This document shows positions 7,282 through 15,749 of a DNA stretch of 25,952 bases, one piece after another; the first letter of the stretch is position 1, and each line of letters opens with the position of its first letter. This DNA is from Clostridium_AD sp036569345 (GTDB lineage: Bacteria; Bacillota; Clostridia; Clostridiales; Clostridiaceae). The notes beneath the pieces were generated by a model. That model had not been told where the DNA came from. It saw nothing but the letters and a program-made list of their open reading frames with translations, and did not search any database. The position numbers were made by a program, and so were the translations under genes. The stretch covers positions 1-25,952 of the forward strand of contig NZ_DATCQT010000198.1 of NCBI RefSeq assembly GCF_036569345.1. The letters are read 5' to 3'.

Positions 7282-7617
7282 ATGAATAATATATTTGTAA
7301 TAATTAGTATAATAGTAGGCTCTTGCACTATCTTGTATGGAATGACGAGAACGGAAATAAATTTCGATATGCTTAAATATGCTTTAACCACAGATACTAA
7401 AATTGAAAATAAAAAGAGATTTATGACAGCATACAAAATTAATTCTTTAATAGTAGGATTTTTGTTTTTTTTATTCGGTTTTTTAGTGTTTGTAAAGGTG
7501 ATTTCGGAAAGGTATATGGGTTTGTATTTCATATCAATAATTGTTTTAAGAGGCATAATGAGATTGTTTATTCAATTTAAATATACTAAAAAGCCAAGCA
7601 AAGAAAGAAACATATAA
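7282..7617 (+). CDS. Small three-helix membrane protein of unknown function
   Basis: I do not recognise the family. The 111-aa product has an N-terminal hydrophobic segment (residues about 3-21), a charged loop with KYALTTDTKIENKKRF, two further hydrophobic segments (about 53-73 and 78-97), and a basic tail ending in KKPSKERN. The general layout recalls small clostridial DUF3784-like membrane proteins, but I see no decisive motif. The ATG at 7282 follows GAGGGAG; an upstream in-frame GTG at 7237 has no such site. It is divergent from the interrupted XRE gene, which may have regulated it. It ends at the start of the repeat-rich region 7618-8250. Confidence 0.75.
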   Translation: MNNIFVIISIIVGSCTILYGMTRTEINFDMLKYALTTDTKIENKKRFMTAYKINSLIVGFLFFLFGFLVFVKVISERYMGLYFISIIVLRGIMRLFIQFKYTKKPSKERNI

Positions 7618-7623
7618 ACCCAA

Positions 7624-7860
7624 CAGCCTTCCGGCTAAAAGAATTTTGGGTGAGGATTATTGAGATTTATCATCTTTTTACGTTCTTCGACTTTGTTCCA
7701 CCAAAGCGCAAAAGTCTCTACCATAAATATAGATATACATAATAATATGAACTTTCTCCGGAAGTGACTTTGAACTTCGTGTTTTGAAATAAGAAAAGCA
7801 GAAAGAATTGAAAATTCATTTAGAAATTTTTGTTTAACGAATATTACATTCAAAACATAG
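7624..7860. repeat. Direct repeat copy A (~235 bp)
   Basis: This stretch matches 7873-8097 at an offset of about 249 bp: both begin CAGCC-CCGGCTAAAAG, share GACTTTGTTCCACCAAAGC and ATAATATGAACTTTCTCCGG, and are diverged by scattered substitutions. Copy A has 15 extra bases after GTGACTT. A minus-strand open frame runs through both copies, and the indel is a multiple of three. Confidence 0.85.
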
Positions 7861-7872
7861 GTACTACATTTG

Positions 7873-8097
7873 CAGCCTACCGGCTAAAAGAATTTTGGGT
7901 GTGAATTATTGAGATTTATCATGGTTTTACGTCCTTCGACTTTGTTCCACCAAAGCACAAAAGTCTTTATCAAAAATATAGATATGTATAATAATATGAA
8001 CTTTCTCCGGAAGTGACTTGAAATAAGAGGCGAAAAAACTATTGAAATTCGATTTATAAATTCTTCTTTTGCGAATATAAAATTCTCGTGAGCCTGA
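7873..8097. repeat. Direct repeat copy B (~225 bp)
   Basis: This is the second copy of the repeat described for 7624-7860. Its 3' half (from about 7996) also forms the left arm of the large palindrome ending at 8235. The stretch 7618-8250 has no gene I can support: it consists of these copies and the palindrome, between the convergent genes for the 111-aa protein and pflA. Confidence 0.85.
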
Positions 8098-8235
8098 CAG
8101 GAGGTCAGGCTAGCGAACCCGAGACAGGACGTCGAGTGTAAGCGTCAGAGAATTTTATATGAGCAAAGGATTAGAATTTGTTAATTGAATTTCCAGCTTT
8201 GAGCCCGTTTGCAAGTAATGCAGGAGAAAGTTCAT
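7996..8235. repeat. ~240-bp imperfect palindrome with GC-rich centre
   Basis: The left arm (7996-8087) and the reverse complement of the right arm (8148-8235) share GAACTTTCTCC, CTTG, GAAATTC, AAATTCT, TTTGC and ATATAAAATTCTC in the same order. The inner stem AATATAAAATTCTC/GAGAATTTTATAT is nearly perfect. The 60-nt centre (8088-8147) is much more GC-rich than its surroundings and holds the hairpin AGCCTGAC (8091-8098) / GTCAGGCT (8104-8111) and a weaker GACG/CGTC pairing. It abuts the 3' end of pflA (minus strand), so it could also stop or stabilise that transcript. Confidence 0.8.
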
Positions 8236-8250
8236 ATGGATTGCACTATG

Positions 8251-8976
8251 CTATTTGATATTTACTAATTTATTTATTAGTGTTTGAAGTTCATTAGTTT
8301 TGTCTTTATCCATCGGTTCTACCCCTTTTAACTTATAGGGAATACCCAGAGCTTCATATTTAGTAACACCTAGAACATGATAGGAAAGAAGTTCTACTTT
8401 ATCAACATTTGGTACTTCATCACTAATGATTTTAGCAAGTTTAGTTATATGCTCTATAGAATCTGTAATTCCTGGTACAACAACATGTCTTACCCAAACT
8501 CTAGATTTAGATTTCCTTAATGCTTCTAAAAATGTATTAACATCTGTTGCATCTTTTCCGGTTAATGCAACATAACCTTTACCAGTTGTTTGTTTTATAT
8601 CTAAAAGCACTAGATCTGTATATTTTAATATCTCATCATAATTACCATCACCAAAACCAGCAGTATCAATGGCGGTATGAATGCCATTTTGCTTACATAA
8701 TTTTAAACATTCAAGCAGAAATTGTGGTTGAAGTAGTGGGTCACCACCAGAGAAAGTGACTCCACCAGAAGATCTATTAAAATATGGTTTGAATCTAACA
8801 ATTTTTTCAAGAATTTCATTTGGTGTCATTTCTATTCCACCACTTAGCATCCAAGTGTCGGGGTTATGGCAATAGGCACATCTTAATTTGCAACCTTGAA
8901 AAAAAATTACTACTCTTATTCCAGGACCATCAACAAGTCCCATGCTCTCTATAGAATGAATTTTACCTTTTGCCAT
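8251..8976 (-). CDS. pflA: Pyruvate formate-lyase activating enzyme
   Basis: This radical-SAM protein makes the glycyl radical on PflB using a [4Fe-4S] cluster, S-adenosylmethionine and an electron donor. The cluster motif is C29-KLR-C33-AY-C36 in FFQGCKLRCAYCHNPDTW. The SAM-binding GGVTFSGGDPLLQPQF and the domain order fit PflA, and 241 aa is the usual length. The ATG start follows GGAGGAG. It lies 33 bp downstream of pflB in the same direction, so the two form an operon. The enzyme is oxygen-sensitive, consistent with an anaerobe. Confidence 0.95.
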   Translation of the reverse strand: MAKGKIHSIESMGLVDGPGIRVVIFFQGCKLRCAYCHNPDTWMLSGGIEMTPNEILEKIVRFKPYFNRSSGGVTFSGGDPLLQPQFLLECLKLCKQNGIHTAIDTAGFGDGNYDEILKYTDLVLLDIKQTTGKGYVALTGKDATDVNTFLEALRKSKSRVWVRHVVVPGITDSIEHITKLAKIISDEVPNVDKVELLSYHVLGVTKYEALGIPYKLKGVEPMDKDKTNELQTLINKLVNIK

Positions 8977-9009
8977 ATATACTCCTCCTTCACATTGATA
9001 AAAATTTAA

Positions 9010-11238
9010 TTAGATTTTTTTATGAAAAGTTCTGCTTATAACTTCGAGCTGTTGTTCTTTTGATAACCTATTAAAATGAACAGCATATCCTGAAACCCTT
9101 ATTGTGAGTGTTGGGTATTTATCTGGATTATACATAGCATCAATTAAAACTTCTCTATTTAGAACATTTACATTTAAGTGATGTGCACTTTGTGCAAAAT
9201 ACCCATCTATTAGGAAAACTAAATTGTTTATTCTTGTAGGTTCATCTATTCCAAGTGCAACGGGGATTATTGAAAAAGTATTTGAAACTCCATCTTGGCA
9301 ATAAGTCCTATAAGGAATCTTAGCAACTGAGTTTAATGATGCGAGTGCTCCGTTCTCATCATGACCTTGAGTTGGGTTTGCTCCGGGGGCAAGGGGTATA
9401 CCTTGTTTCCTTCCATCAGGAGTTGAACCTGTCTTCTTGCCATAAACTACATTAGAAGTAATAGTAAGTGCTGATAGAGTATGCTCTGCGCCCTTATATG
9501 CAGGATGTAATTTAAGATCATCACTGAATTCTTTAATAAGTTCAACAGCTAAATCATCAACTCTATCATCGTCGTTTCCGTATTTAGGGAAATCTCCTTC
9601 AGTTTTAAAATCAACAGTTATACCTTTTTCATTTCTTATTGGAGATACCTTAGCAAATTTTATAGCACTTAGGGAGTCAGCTGCAACAGAAAGTCCGGCT
9701 ACTCCAAAAGCCATGAAGTATTTTAAATCAGTATCATGAAGGGCAAGTTGACCTGCTTCATAAGCGTATTTATCATGCATATAATGTATAGTGTTCATTG
9801 TATTTACATACATATCAGCAACATATGCCAAAACCTTTGAGTACATTTTTCTAACTGTTTTGTAGTCAAGAATATCATCAGTTATCGCATCGATGCCAGG
9901 AACTACAAGCTTGCCTTTTAATTCATCGATTCCACCATTAATAGATAGTAATAATGATTTTGCAAGGTTAGCACGTGCTCCAAAGAATTGCATTCTCTTT
10001 CCGATTTCCATAGCAGATACGCAGCATGCAATGCCGTAATCATCTCCATAAATTGGTCTCATTATATCATCATTTTCATACTGTAATGCATCAGTTTCAA
10101 TTGACATTTTAGCACAGTATTTTTTAAAGGTTTCTGGTAATTTTTCTGACCAAAGCACTGTCATGTTAGGTTCTGGCGCCGATCCTAGGTTTGTTAATGT
10201 ATGAAGGAATCTAAATGAAGTTTTAGTTACCATTGGCTTGCCGTTGATAGCAACGCCACCTATTGATTCAGTTACCCAATTTGGATCTCCACCAAATAAT
10301 TCATTGTACTCAGGTGTTCTAAGATGTCTTGCCATTCTAAGCTTAATTACGAATTGATCAATAATCTCTTGAGCTTCATCTTCAGTAATTATTCCTGCTT
10401 CTAAGTCTTTCTCAAAATAAATATCTAAAAAAGTAGTAGTACGTCCAAGAGACATTGCAGCTCCATTATTTTCTTTTATTCCTGCAAGGTATCCAAGGTA
10501 AACAGCTTGTACAGCCTCGCATGCACTAGTAGATGGTTTTGAAAGATCGATACCGTATTTTAAAGCCATACTTTTTATTTGACCAAGAGCCCTTATTTGC
10601 ATACTTAATTCTTCTCTATGTCTTATTAAATCGTCTGTTGCATGCCCTGTAAATTCTTTTAAATCTTTTTTCTTTTGATCTACTAGAAAATCTAATCCAT
10701 AAAGTGCTATTCGTCTATAATCTCCTATTACGCGACCTCGACCATAAGCATCTGGAAGTCCTGTTAATAATCCTACATTTCTTGCAACTTTCGTAGCATC
10801 GGTGTATGCATCAAAAACTCCTTCGTTATGGGTTTTTCTATATTTAGGGAAAAATTCTTTTATATCTTTGTTTAACTTGTAACCATATTCTTCTAGTGAT
10901 TGCTCTACCATTCTAAATCCACCAAATGGGTTTACTATTCTTTTTAATGGAGCATCTGTTTGTAATCCAACAATCACTTCATTTTCTTTATCTATATATC
11001 CAGGTGCAAAATTATCAATTCCCGCAATTTCATTAGTTTCTACATCGATAATACCTTTTTTAATCTCTTCTATAATAAGTGAGTTGGCTTTATCCCAAAC
11101 TTTAGTAGTTTTATCAGTTTTTCCTGCTAAAAAACTATCATCACCTTCATATAGTGTATAATTTTTTTGAATAAAGTCTTTTACATCTATTTGATCTTTC
11201 CACATATCGCCTTTAAAACTATTCCATTGTTTAAACAT
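9010..11238 (-). CDS. pflB: Formate C-acetyltransferase (pyruvate formate-lyase)
   Basis: PflB converts pyruvate and CoA to acetyl-CoA and formate using a glycyl radical. The 742-aa protein carries the catalytic cysteine pair C405-C406 in GIACCVSAMEIG and the radical glycine Gly717 in IRVSGYAVHF, 25 residues from the C-terminus. FGGFRMVEQSLEEYGY, DAYGRGRVIGDYRR and the TRINNLVFLIDGYFAQSAHHLNVNVLN region are also typical. The start ATG follows AAGGAGGAAC. The enzyme provides acetyl-CoA for anaerobic metabolism and formate as a source of one-carbon units. A good promoter precedes it (11333-11361), and pflA follows. Confidence 0.97.
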   Translation of the reverse strand: MFKQWNSFKGDMWKDQIDVKDFIQKNYTLYEGDDSFLAGKTDKTTKVWDKANSLIIEEIKKGIIDVETNEIAGIDNFAPGYIDKENEVIVGLQTDAPLKRIVNPFGGFRMVEQSLEEYGYKLNKDIKEFFPKYRKTHNEGVFDAYTDATKVARNVGLLTGLPDAYGRGRVIGDYRRIALYGLDFLVDQKKKDLKEFTGHATDDLIRHREELSMQIRALGQIKSMALKYGIDLSKPSTSACEAVQAVYLGYLAGIKENNGAAMSLGRTTTFLDIYFEKDLEAGIITEDEAQEIIDQFVIKLRMARHLRTPEYNELFGGDPNWVTESIGGVAINGKPMVTKTSFRFLHTLTNLGSAPEPNMTVLWSEKLPETFKKYCAKMSIETDALQYENDDIMRPIYGDDYGIACCVSAMEIGKRMQFFGARANLAKSLLLSINGGIDELKGKLVVPGIDAITDDILDYKTVRKMYSKVLAYVADMYVNTMNTIHYMHDKYAYEAGQLALHDTDLKYFMAFGVAGLSVAADSLSAIKFAKVSPIRNEKGITVDFKTEGDFPKYGNDDDRVDDLAVELIKEFSDDLKLHPAYKGAEHTLSALTITSNVVYGKKTGSTPDGRKQGIPLAPGANPTQGHDENGALASLNSVAKIPYRTYCQDGVSNTFSIIPVALGIDEPTRINNLVFLIDGYFAQSAHHLNVNVLNREVLIDAMYNPDKYPTLTIRVSGYAVHFNRLSKEQQLEVISRTFHKKI

Positions 11239-11332
11239 TTTTGTTCCTCCTTATAATATATCAATTTATTCATATTTTCTAAATTTATTATTTTGTTTTA
11301 TAGTTAATTAGATTGAATCTACCAATATATTT

Positions 11333-11361
11333 ATTATAATATTAAAAGTGAAACAGTACAA
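11333..11361 (-). promoter_or_regulatory. pflBA promoter
   Basis: On the minus strand, TTGTAC (11361-11356) and a perfect TATAAT (11338-11333) are separated by exactly 17 nt, about 95 bp before the pflB start. This is a good housekeeping sigma factor promoter. Confidence 0.75.
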
Positions 11362-11778
11362 GCATTTTTTAAAATAAATAAAATTAAGAATATTACAATA
11401 ATTGTTAATATGTTGAAAACAAACGGTTTATAGGCGATATATATATTTAAACAAAACAATAACAGAGCCATTATAAAGTGAAACAACTCTGAATTATATT
11501 ATTTTATAAGAAGATGAGAGGTTTAACTATTTAAAATTTGGATAATTTGCATAAGTTTAGATGCTGAATTCAGTTTGATCATATTTTATGAAAATAGAGA
11601 TAGTTTAGAGACTACATATTATGAAGATAAAAACCTATAAAAGATAAAACATCTCCAAAAAACCATGTTATTTTTATATATAATAAGGTATACTAAATAT
11701 GATGCTGCTAACTAACAGGAAATCCGTATGGAGAATGATTTGGCAGTAACAGAGTATTAATTATTGGAGGTAGATTTG
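11362..11778. other. Intergenic region between pflB promoter and the 11779 gene
   Basis: No gene is supported in these 417 bases. A Rex-like half site TTGTTAA with an imperfect partner TTGAAAA lies at 11402-11419. A CAGAG/CTCTG stem with a long loop is near 11463-11492. TATAAT at 11679-11684 and TATACT at 11689-11694 are possible -10 boxes for the downstream gene, but neither has a convincing -35. Confidence 0.5.
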
Positions 11779-12609
11779 ATGAAAAAACCGAGCATGTTTA
11801 GCAAAAATTATGATAAAGAAGTCAAAAGAAGAAAAAGAATAATAATATTAATGATTATTGTACCTATAATAGGTTTAAGTATATTTTTAACCACAAATTT
11901 TAATGGTTTATTAAGTAAATCAAAAGACAATAAAGAAACGAAAGAAGTTGTTAAAGGGCAAACAAATACTGAGAATCCCAAAGATCTACAGGCAACGGTA
12001 GCTTTAAAAGCAAAAGCAAAAGCAGCATTAAAAGCAGAGGCTGATTTAAAAGCAAATGCAAAAGGTGGGACCCTTCTTGCAACAATGCCTGATGGGAAAA
12101 AAATCAGTGTTGAATATAATGTAGTAGCAGGAGAAAAAAACATAAAGGGTGTAATAAGCAATAAAGATATATTATATGATATAAGCCCAAGTAAAAAAGC
12201 AATAGTAATGCAGAGCAAAAGCACTCAGGATTTACTATACTTTGATGTAAACAAAATCAGTAAAGATATCACAAAAAAAGTACATACATCCAGTAAAAAT
12301 GAAAATTTTTCAAAGCAGGATAAGCTTAAGGTTAGTCCAAATTACATTTGGTCCATTAATCCTAAGTTTATTGATGAAGATAACATTGCATATGTTAGTG
12401 AATTGCCTTGGATGAATGAAAAGTCGGAGCAATATATATGGAAGATAAATTTGAAAAGTAATGTTCATATGCAGGCAAAACCAGCATCTGGTACAAATAT
12501 AACTTTTAAAAGTATAACTCCTAAGGGGCTAGAGGCAAATATAGATGGTAACAGCGTGTATGTAAATTCTTTAGGTGAAGTAACCTCATCGGGTGAGGTA
12601 ACCAAATAG
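11779..12609 (+). CDS. Membrane-anchored extracytoplasmic protein of unknown function
   Basis: I do not recognise the family. The 276-aa protein has a basic cytoplasmic tail (KEVKRRKR), one membrane segment (residues about 20-38, IIILMIIVPIIGLSIFLTT), and a linker with an Ala/Lys-rich low-complexity stretch (ALKAKAKAALKAEADLKANA). A likely beta-rich outer domain follows, with strands such as TLLATMPDGKKISVEYNV, ILYDISPSKKAIVMQS and LLYFDVNKIS, which recall single blades of TolB/WD40-like propellers. The ATG at 11779 follows GGAGGT; an in-frame TTG 15 bases upstream lacks one. It lies 16 bp before the TIM-barrel gene and probably shares its transcript. Confidence 0.75.
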   Translation: MKKPSMFSKNYDKEVKRRKRIIILMIIVPIIGLSIFLTTNFNGLLSKSKDNKETKEVVKGQTNTENPKDLQATVALKAKAKAALKAEADLKANAKGGTLLATMPDGKKISVEYNVVAGEKNIKGVISNKDILYDISPSKKAIVMQSKSTQDLLYFDVNKISKDITKKVHTSSKNENFSKQDKLKVSPNYIWSINPKFIDEDNIAYVSELPWMNEKSEQYIWKINLKSNVHMQAKPASGTNITFKSITPKGLEANIDGNSVYVNSLGEVTSSGEVTK

Positions 12610-12625
12610 GGAAAGAGGTAAAGTA

Positions 12626-13423
12626 ATGGATATAGGACTATCTTCAGCCTGCTTTTATCCTAATTTGCACACTGAAAACAGCATAGAAAAGATGAAAGGG
12701 TTAGGATTTAATCATGGTGAAATATTTTTAAATACAGTTAGTGAATATGAGGAAGATTTTTTAAAAATTCTTTTAGAAAAAAAAGAGTTTTATAAATTCA
12801 ATATAAATTCAGTTCATGCATTTGCAGGTTCTTTTGAACCATATCTTTTTGATAAATATGACAGAAGACGTAGCGACATGTTAAATCATTTTAAAAAAGT
12901 TTGCAGGGCAGCAAAAATTTTAGGTGCAAGCTGTTATACATTTCATGGTATGCGCCTTGCAGAATTTAGTGAGATTGACACTAAATTTATAATAGACATA
13001 TATAATGAACTTTTGTATATTGCGTCAGAGTCTGGTATTAAATTGGCACAGGAGAATGTATCTTGGTGTATGTCGTCGAATTTAAAATTTTTAAATCTTT
13101 TATCTGATTCCTGTAAGTACCCAATATATTATACATTAGATCTGAAACAAGCATGTAAAGCCAATGTCCCTATAGAAAAATATATAAATGTTATGGGCAG
13201 TAGTTTAGTAAACCTTCATATTAATGATAGAGATGAAAAATCCCCTTGCCTATTACCTGGAAAAGGAAGTTTGATTTATGAAGATATATTAAATTACCTT
13301 AAGAAGGTCAACTATAGTGGAAAAGGGATAATAGAGGTTTATAGTAATAATTATTTGAAGTATCAGGAACTTACAAATTCTAAGGATTTTCTTTTAAAAA
13401 TATTTAAGGATAGTTTGGAATAA
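12626..13423 (+). CDS. Sugar phosphate isomerase/epimerase-like TIM-barrel protein
   Basis: This 265-aa protein belongs to the AP-endonuclease-2/xylose-isomerase-like TIM barrel group. The order of barrel strands and metal-ligand positions fits: INSVHAF (His), YTFHGM (His), LAQENVSW (Glu), YYTLDLKQACKAN (Asp), LVNLHINDRDE (His), LLPGKG and GIIEVYSNNY (Glu). Members range from sugar isomerases and epimerases to endonuclease IV-type enzymes, and the substrate cannot be set from sequence. The ATG follows GAGGTAAAG. It lies 16 bp after the membrane-anchored protein gene and about 200 bp before tig, which has its own promoter. Confidence 0.85.
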   Translation: MDIGLSSACFYPNLHTENSIEKMKGLGFNHGEIFLNTVSEYEEDFLKILLEKKEFYKFNINSVHAFAGSFEPYLFDKYDRRRSDMLNHFKKVCRAAKILGASCYTFHGMRLAEFSEIDTKFIIDIYNELLYIASESGIKLAQENVSWCMSSNLKFLNLLSDSCKYPIYYTLDLKQACKANVPIEKYINVMGSSLVNLHINDRDEKSPCLLPGKGSLIYEDILNYLKKVNYSGKGIIEVYSNNYLKYQELTNSKDFLLKIFKDSLE

Positions 13424-13546
13424 TAAATTAGTTTTGTAGAGATAACATATTTAGGTTATTGTTTGATCAAAATTACTTGTAAATTATATAAGCTTTGGTT
13501 ATAATCATAAGTATTAGACTATTTAAGCAAATATGCTTGATAATAT

Positions 13547-13586
13547 TTGTAAATACCTTAAAAGTTATGTTATAATATTTAAGGTA
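13547..13586 (+). promoter_or_regulatory. tig promoter with an operator-like inverted repeat across the -10 box
   Basis: TTGTAA (13547-13552) and TATAAT (13571-13576) with an 18-nt spacer make a good promoter about 45 bp before the tig start. A perfect 9-bp inverted repeat, TACCTTAAA (13554-13562) and TTTAAGGTA (13578-13586), with a 15-nt spacer brackets the -10 box. It is neither the CIRCE element nor a CtsR box. Confidence 0.65.
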
Positions 13587-13620
13587 ATAAGCATGTGTGA
13601 ACATTAGGAGGAGTAATATA

Positions 13621-14913
13621 ATGAACATTAAAATGGAAAAATTAGAAAAAAATATTATTAAATTAGAAATAACAGTAGAAGCTGAAAGATTTGGTAAATC
13701 TCTTAAAAAATCTTGTACTAAAAACTCAAAAACTATAAATATACCTGGATTCAGAAAAGGTAAAGCTCCAATGAATATAATAAAGAAAATGTATGGTGAA
13801 GGTGTCTTCTTTGAAGATGCTATAAATTTTTGCTGTGATGATACATATCCAGAAGCTTTAAAGCAGTATGATATAAGCCCATTGGATTATCCTAAGATTG
13901 ATGTTATTGAAATAGGCGAAGGAAAAGATTTTGTATATACTGCGTCAGTTTCAGTAGTGCCTGAAGTTAAAATTGGAGAATACAAAGGTGTAGAAGCTAA
14001 GAAAACTAAATATAGTGTAACAGATGATGAAATTGAAAATCAACTAAAAGGAATGCAAGAAAAAAATGCAAGAATTGAAACAAAGGCTGATGGAGTAGTT
14101 GCAATGGGTAACATAGCAATTATAGACTTCAAAGGATTTATTGAAGAAACTCCATTTGAAGGCGGAGAAGGAACAGACTTTGAACTTGAAATTGGTTCAG
14201 GATCATTTATCGATACTTTTGAAGAACAATTAATTGGTTTAAAAGTTGGAGATACTAAAGAAGTTAAAGTTAATTTCCCAGAAGCATATGGAAGAGAAGA
14301 CTTAAACGGAAAACTTGCAACTTTTAATGTAACTATAAAAAGTATGAAGGATAAGGAATTACCAGCTATTGATGATGAATTCGCTAAAGAAGTATCAGAA
14401 TTCGATACTTTAGAAGAATTAAGAGGTAACATTAGAAAAACACTTGAATTGTCAAGTGTAGATAGAGAAAAGAAAGAATTTGAAGAAGCTGTTATGGATG
14501 CAGTTTGTTCAAATGTTGAAATGGATATTCCGGAAATTATGGTAAAAAGAGAAACTGATATAATGTTAAAAGATTTAGAAAATAAATTAAAACAACAAGG
14601 TTTAGATCTTGAATCATATTATCAATACACTAATAATACTGAAGAAAAAGTTAGATCATTTATGAAAGAATCAGCTGAAAAGAGAGTTAAAACTGATTTA
14701 GTAATAACAGAGATAGGAAAAATAGAAAAAATTGAAGCTAGTGATGAAGAAATGCTTGCAAAAGCTAAACAAGTTGCTGCTCAATATGGAGATAAAGATA
14801 TAGATAAAACTGCAGATTTAATTATGGAAGCACAAAAACAATATTTAAAAGTGGACGTTGTAAATGAAAAAATAATAAAAATGTTAGTTGACAGTGCTAA
14901 AGTTATTGCATAA
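13621..14913 (+). CDS. tig: Trigger factor (ribosome-associated chaperone, peptidyl-prolyl isomerase)
   Basis: Trigger factor sits at the ribosomal exit tunnel and shields new chains. The 430-aa protein has the N-terminal ribosome-binding domain with the signature GFRKGKAPMNIIKKMYG, an FKBP-type PPIase domain in the middle (GNIAIIDFKGFIEETPFEGGEGTDFELEIGSG..., ending FNVTIKSMKDKELPAIDDEFAKE), and the helical C-terminal chaperone arms. The length is normal. The ATG at 13621 follows AGGAGGAG; the in-frame GTG at 13597 lies upstream of that site and is rejected. It heads the cluster with clpP and clpX but ends in its own strong terminator. Confidence 0.96.
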   Translation: MNIKMEKLEKNIIKLEITVEAERFGKSLKKSCTKNSKTINIPGFRKGKAPMNIIKKMYGEGVFFEDAINFCCDDTYPEALKQYDISPLDYPKIDVIEIGEGKDFVYTASVSVVPEVKIGEYKGVEAKKTKYSVTDDEIENQLKGMQEKNARIETKADGVVAMGNIAIIDFKGFIEETPFEGGEGTDFELEIGSGSFIDTFEEQLIGLKVGDTKEVKVNFPEAYGREDLNGKLATFNVTIKSMKDKELPAIDDEFAKEVSEFDTLEELRGNIRKTLELSSVDREKKEFEEAVMDAVCSNVEMDIPEIMVKRETDIMLKDLENKLKQQGLDLESYYQYTNNTEEKVRSFMKESAEKRVKTDLVITEIGKIEKIEASDEEMLAKAKQVAAQYGDKDIDKTADLIMEAQKQYLKVDVVNEKIIKMLVDSAKVIA

Positions 14914-14985
14914 TTTTTAATAAAAGCATAATCTTTAATAAAATTATTAGTTCATATCACTAAAGTTATAACATAATTTATACTG

Positions 14986-15021
14986 AAATTAATTGCCAGA
15001 TATTTTTCTGGCAATTAATTT
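14986..15021 (+). terminator. tig terminator
   Basis: A perfect 15-bp stem, AAATTAATTGCCAGA (14986-15000) and TCTGGCAATTAATTT (15007-15021), has a 6-nt loop and a T-rich 3' arm. It separates tig from clpP. Confidence 0.75.
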
Positions 15022-15131
15022 TGAATATAGGATAAAATTATATGATTAAAAAATAATTACTTGGGATAGAATTAAGGAATAGATTACCTACTTAAACAAT
15101 ATTATTATTAGAGAGTAAAGGAGTGAGTTAT

Positions 15132-15716
15132 ATGAGTTTGGTGCCAATGGTTGTTGAACAAACTAATCGGGGAGAAAGATCTTATGATATTTATTCAAGA
15201 TTATTAAAAGAGAGAATAATTTTTCTAGGAGAAGAGGTTAATGATGTCACTGCCAGTTTAATTGTTGCTCAGTTATTATTTTTAGAATCTGAAGATCCTG
15301 ACAAAGACATTTATTTATATATAAATAGTCCTGGTGGATCAATTACTGCAGGTATGGCTATCTATGATACAATGCAGTATATAAAGCCAGAAGTTTCAAC
15401 TATTTGTATTGGCATGGCAGCATCTATGGGATCTTTCTTATTGAATGCTGGAGAAAAGGGGAAAAGATTTGCATTACCTAATAGTGAAATATTGATACAT
15501 CAGCCTTTAGGTGGATTTCAAGGCCAGGCAACTGATATTGATATCCATGCAAAAAGAATTATGAAAACTAAAGAGACACTAAATAGAATATATAGTGAAA
15601 GAACTGGACAAACAATTGAAAAAATTCAACATGATGTTGAAAGAGATTATTTCATGAGTGCAGAGGAAGCTAAAGAGTACGGATTAATAGATGATATTTT
15701 AACTAAAAAGAAATAA
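15132..15716 (+). CDS. clpP: ATP-dependent Clp protease proteolytic subunit
   Basis: ClpP forms the double-heptamer barrel that degrades proteins fed by ClpX or another Clp ATPase. The 194-aa length matches the family. The catalytic triad is Ser98 (GMAASMGSFLL), His123 (LIHQPLGG) and Asp172 (ERDYFMSAEEA). The motif YINSPGGSITAGMAIYDTM is also diagnostic. The ATG at 15132 has GGAG 8 nt upstream; the in-frame GTG at 15123 overlaps that site. clpX follows 33 bp later and should be cotranscribed. Confidence 0.97.
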   Translation: MSLVPMVVEQTNRGERSYDIYSRLLKERIIFLGEEVNDVTASLIVAQLLFLESEDPDKDIYLYINSPGGSITAGMAIYDTMQYIKPEVSTICIGMAASMGSFLLNAGEKGKRFALPNSEILIHQPLGGFQGQATDIDIHAKRIMKTKETLNRIYSERTGQTIEKIQHDVERDYFMSAEEAKEYGLIDDILTKKK

Positions 15717-15749
15717 CAACAAAATAATTACTATAATAGAGGTGAAAAT

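Noticed and set aside
7635..7853. 72-codon minus-strand frame in repeat copy A as a gene
   Set aside because: It lies wholly inside a duplicated repeat, has no ribosome binding site, and the second copy has no proper start. Treated as part of the repeat; the frame conservation is reported as a finding only.
11402..11419. Rex-like operator TTGTTAATATGTTGAAAA upstream of pflB
   Set aside because: One half site is good, but the second matches only partly, and it lies about 40 bp upstream of the -35 box, an unlikely place for a repressor. Not supported without footprint or conservation data.
13547..13620. CIRCE or CtsR site upstream of tig
   Set aside because: The inverted repeat TACCTTAAA/TTTAAGGTA matches neither TTAGCACTC-N9-GAGTGCTAA nor the GGTCAAA direct repeat.
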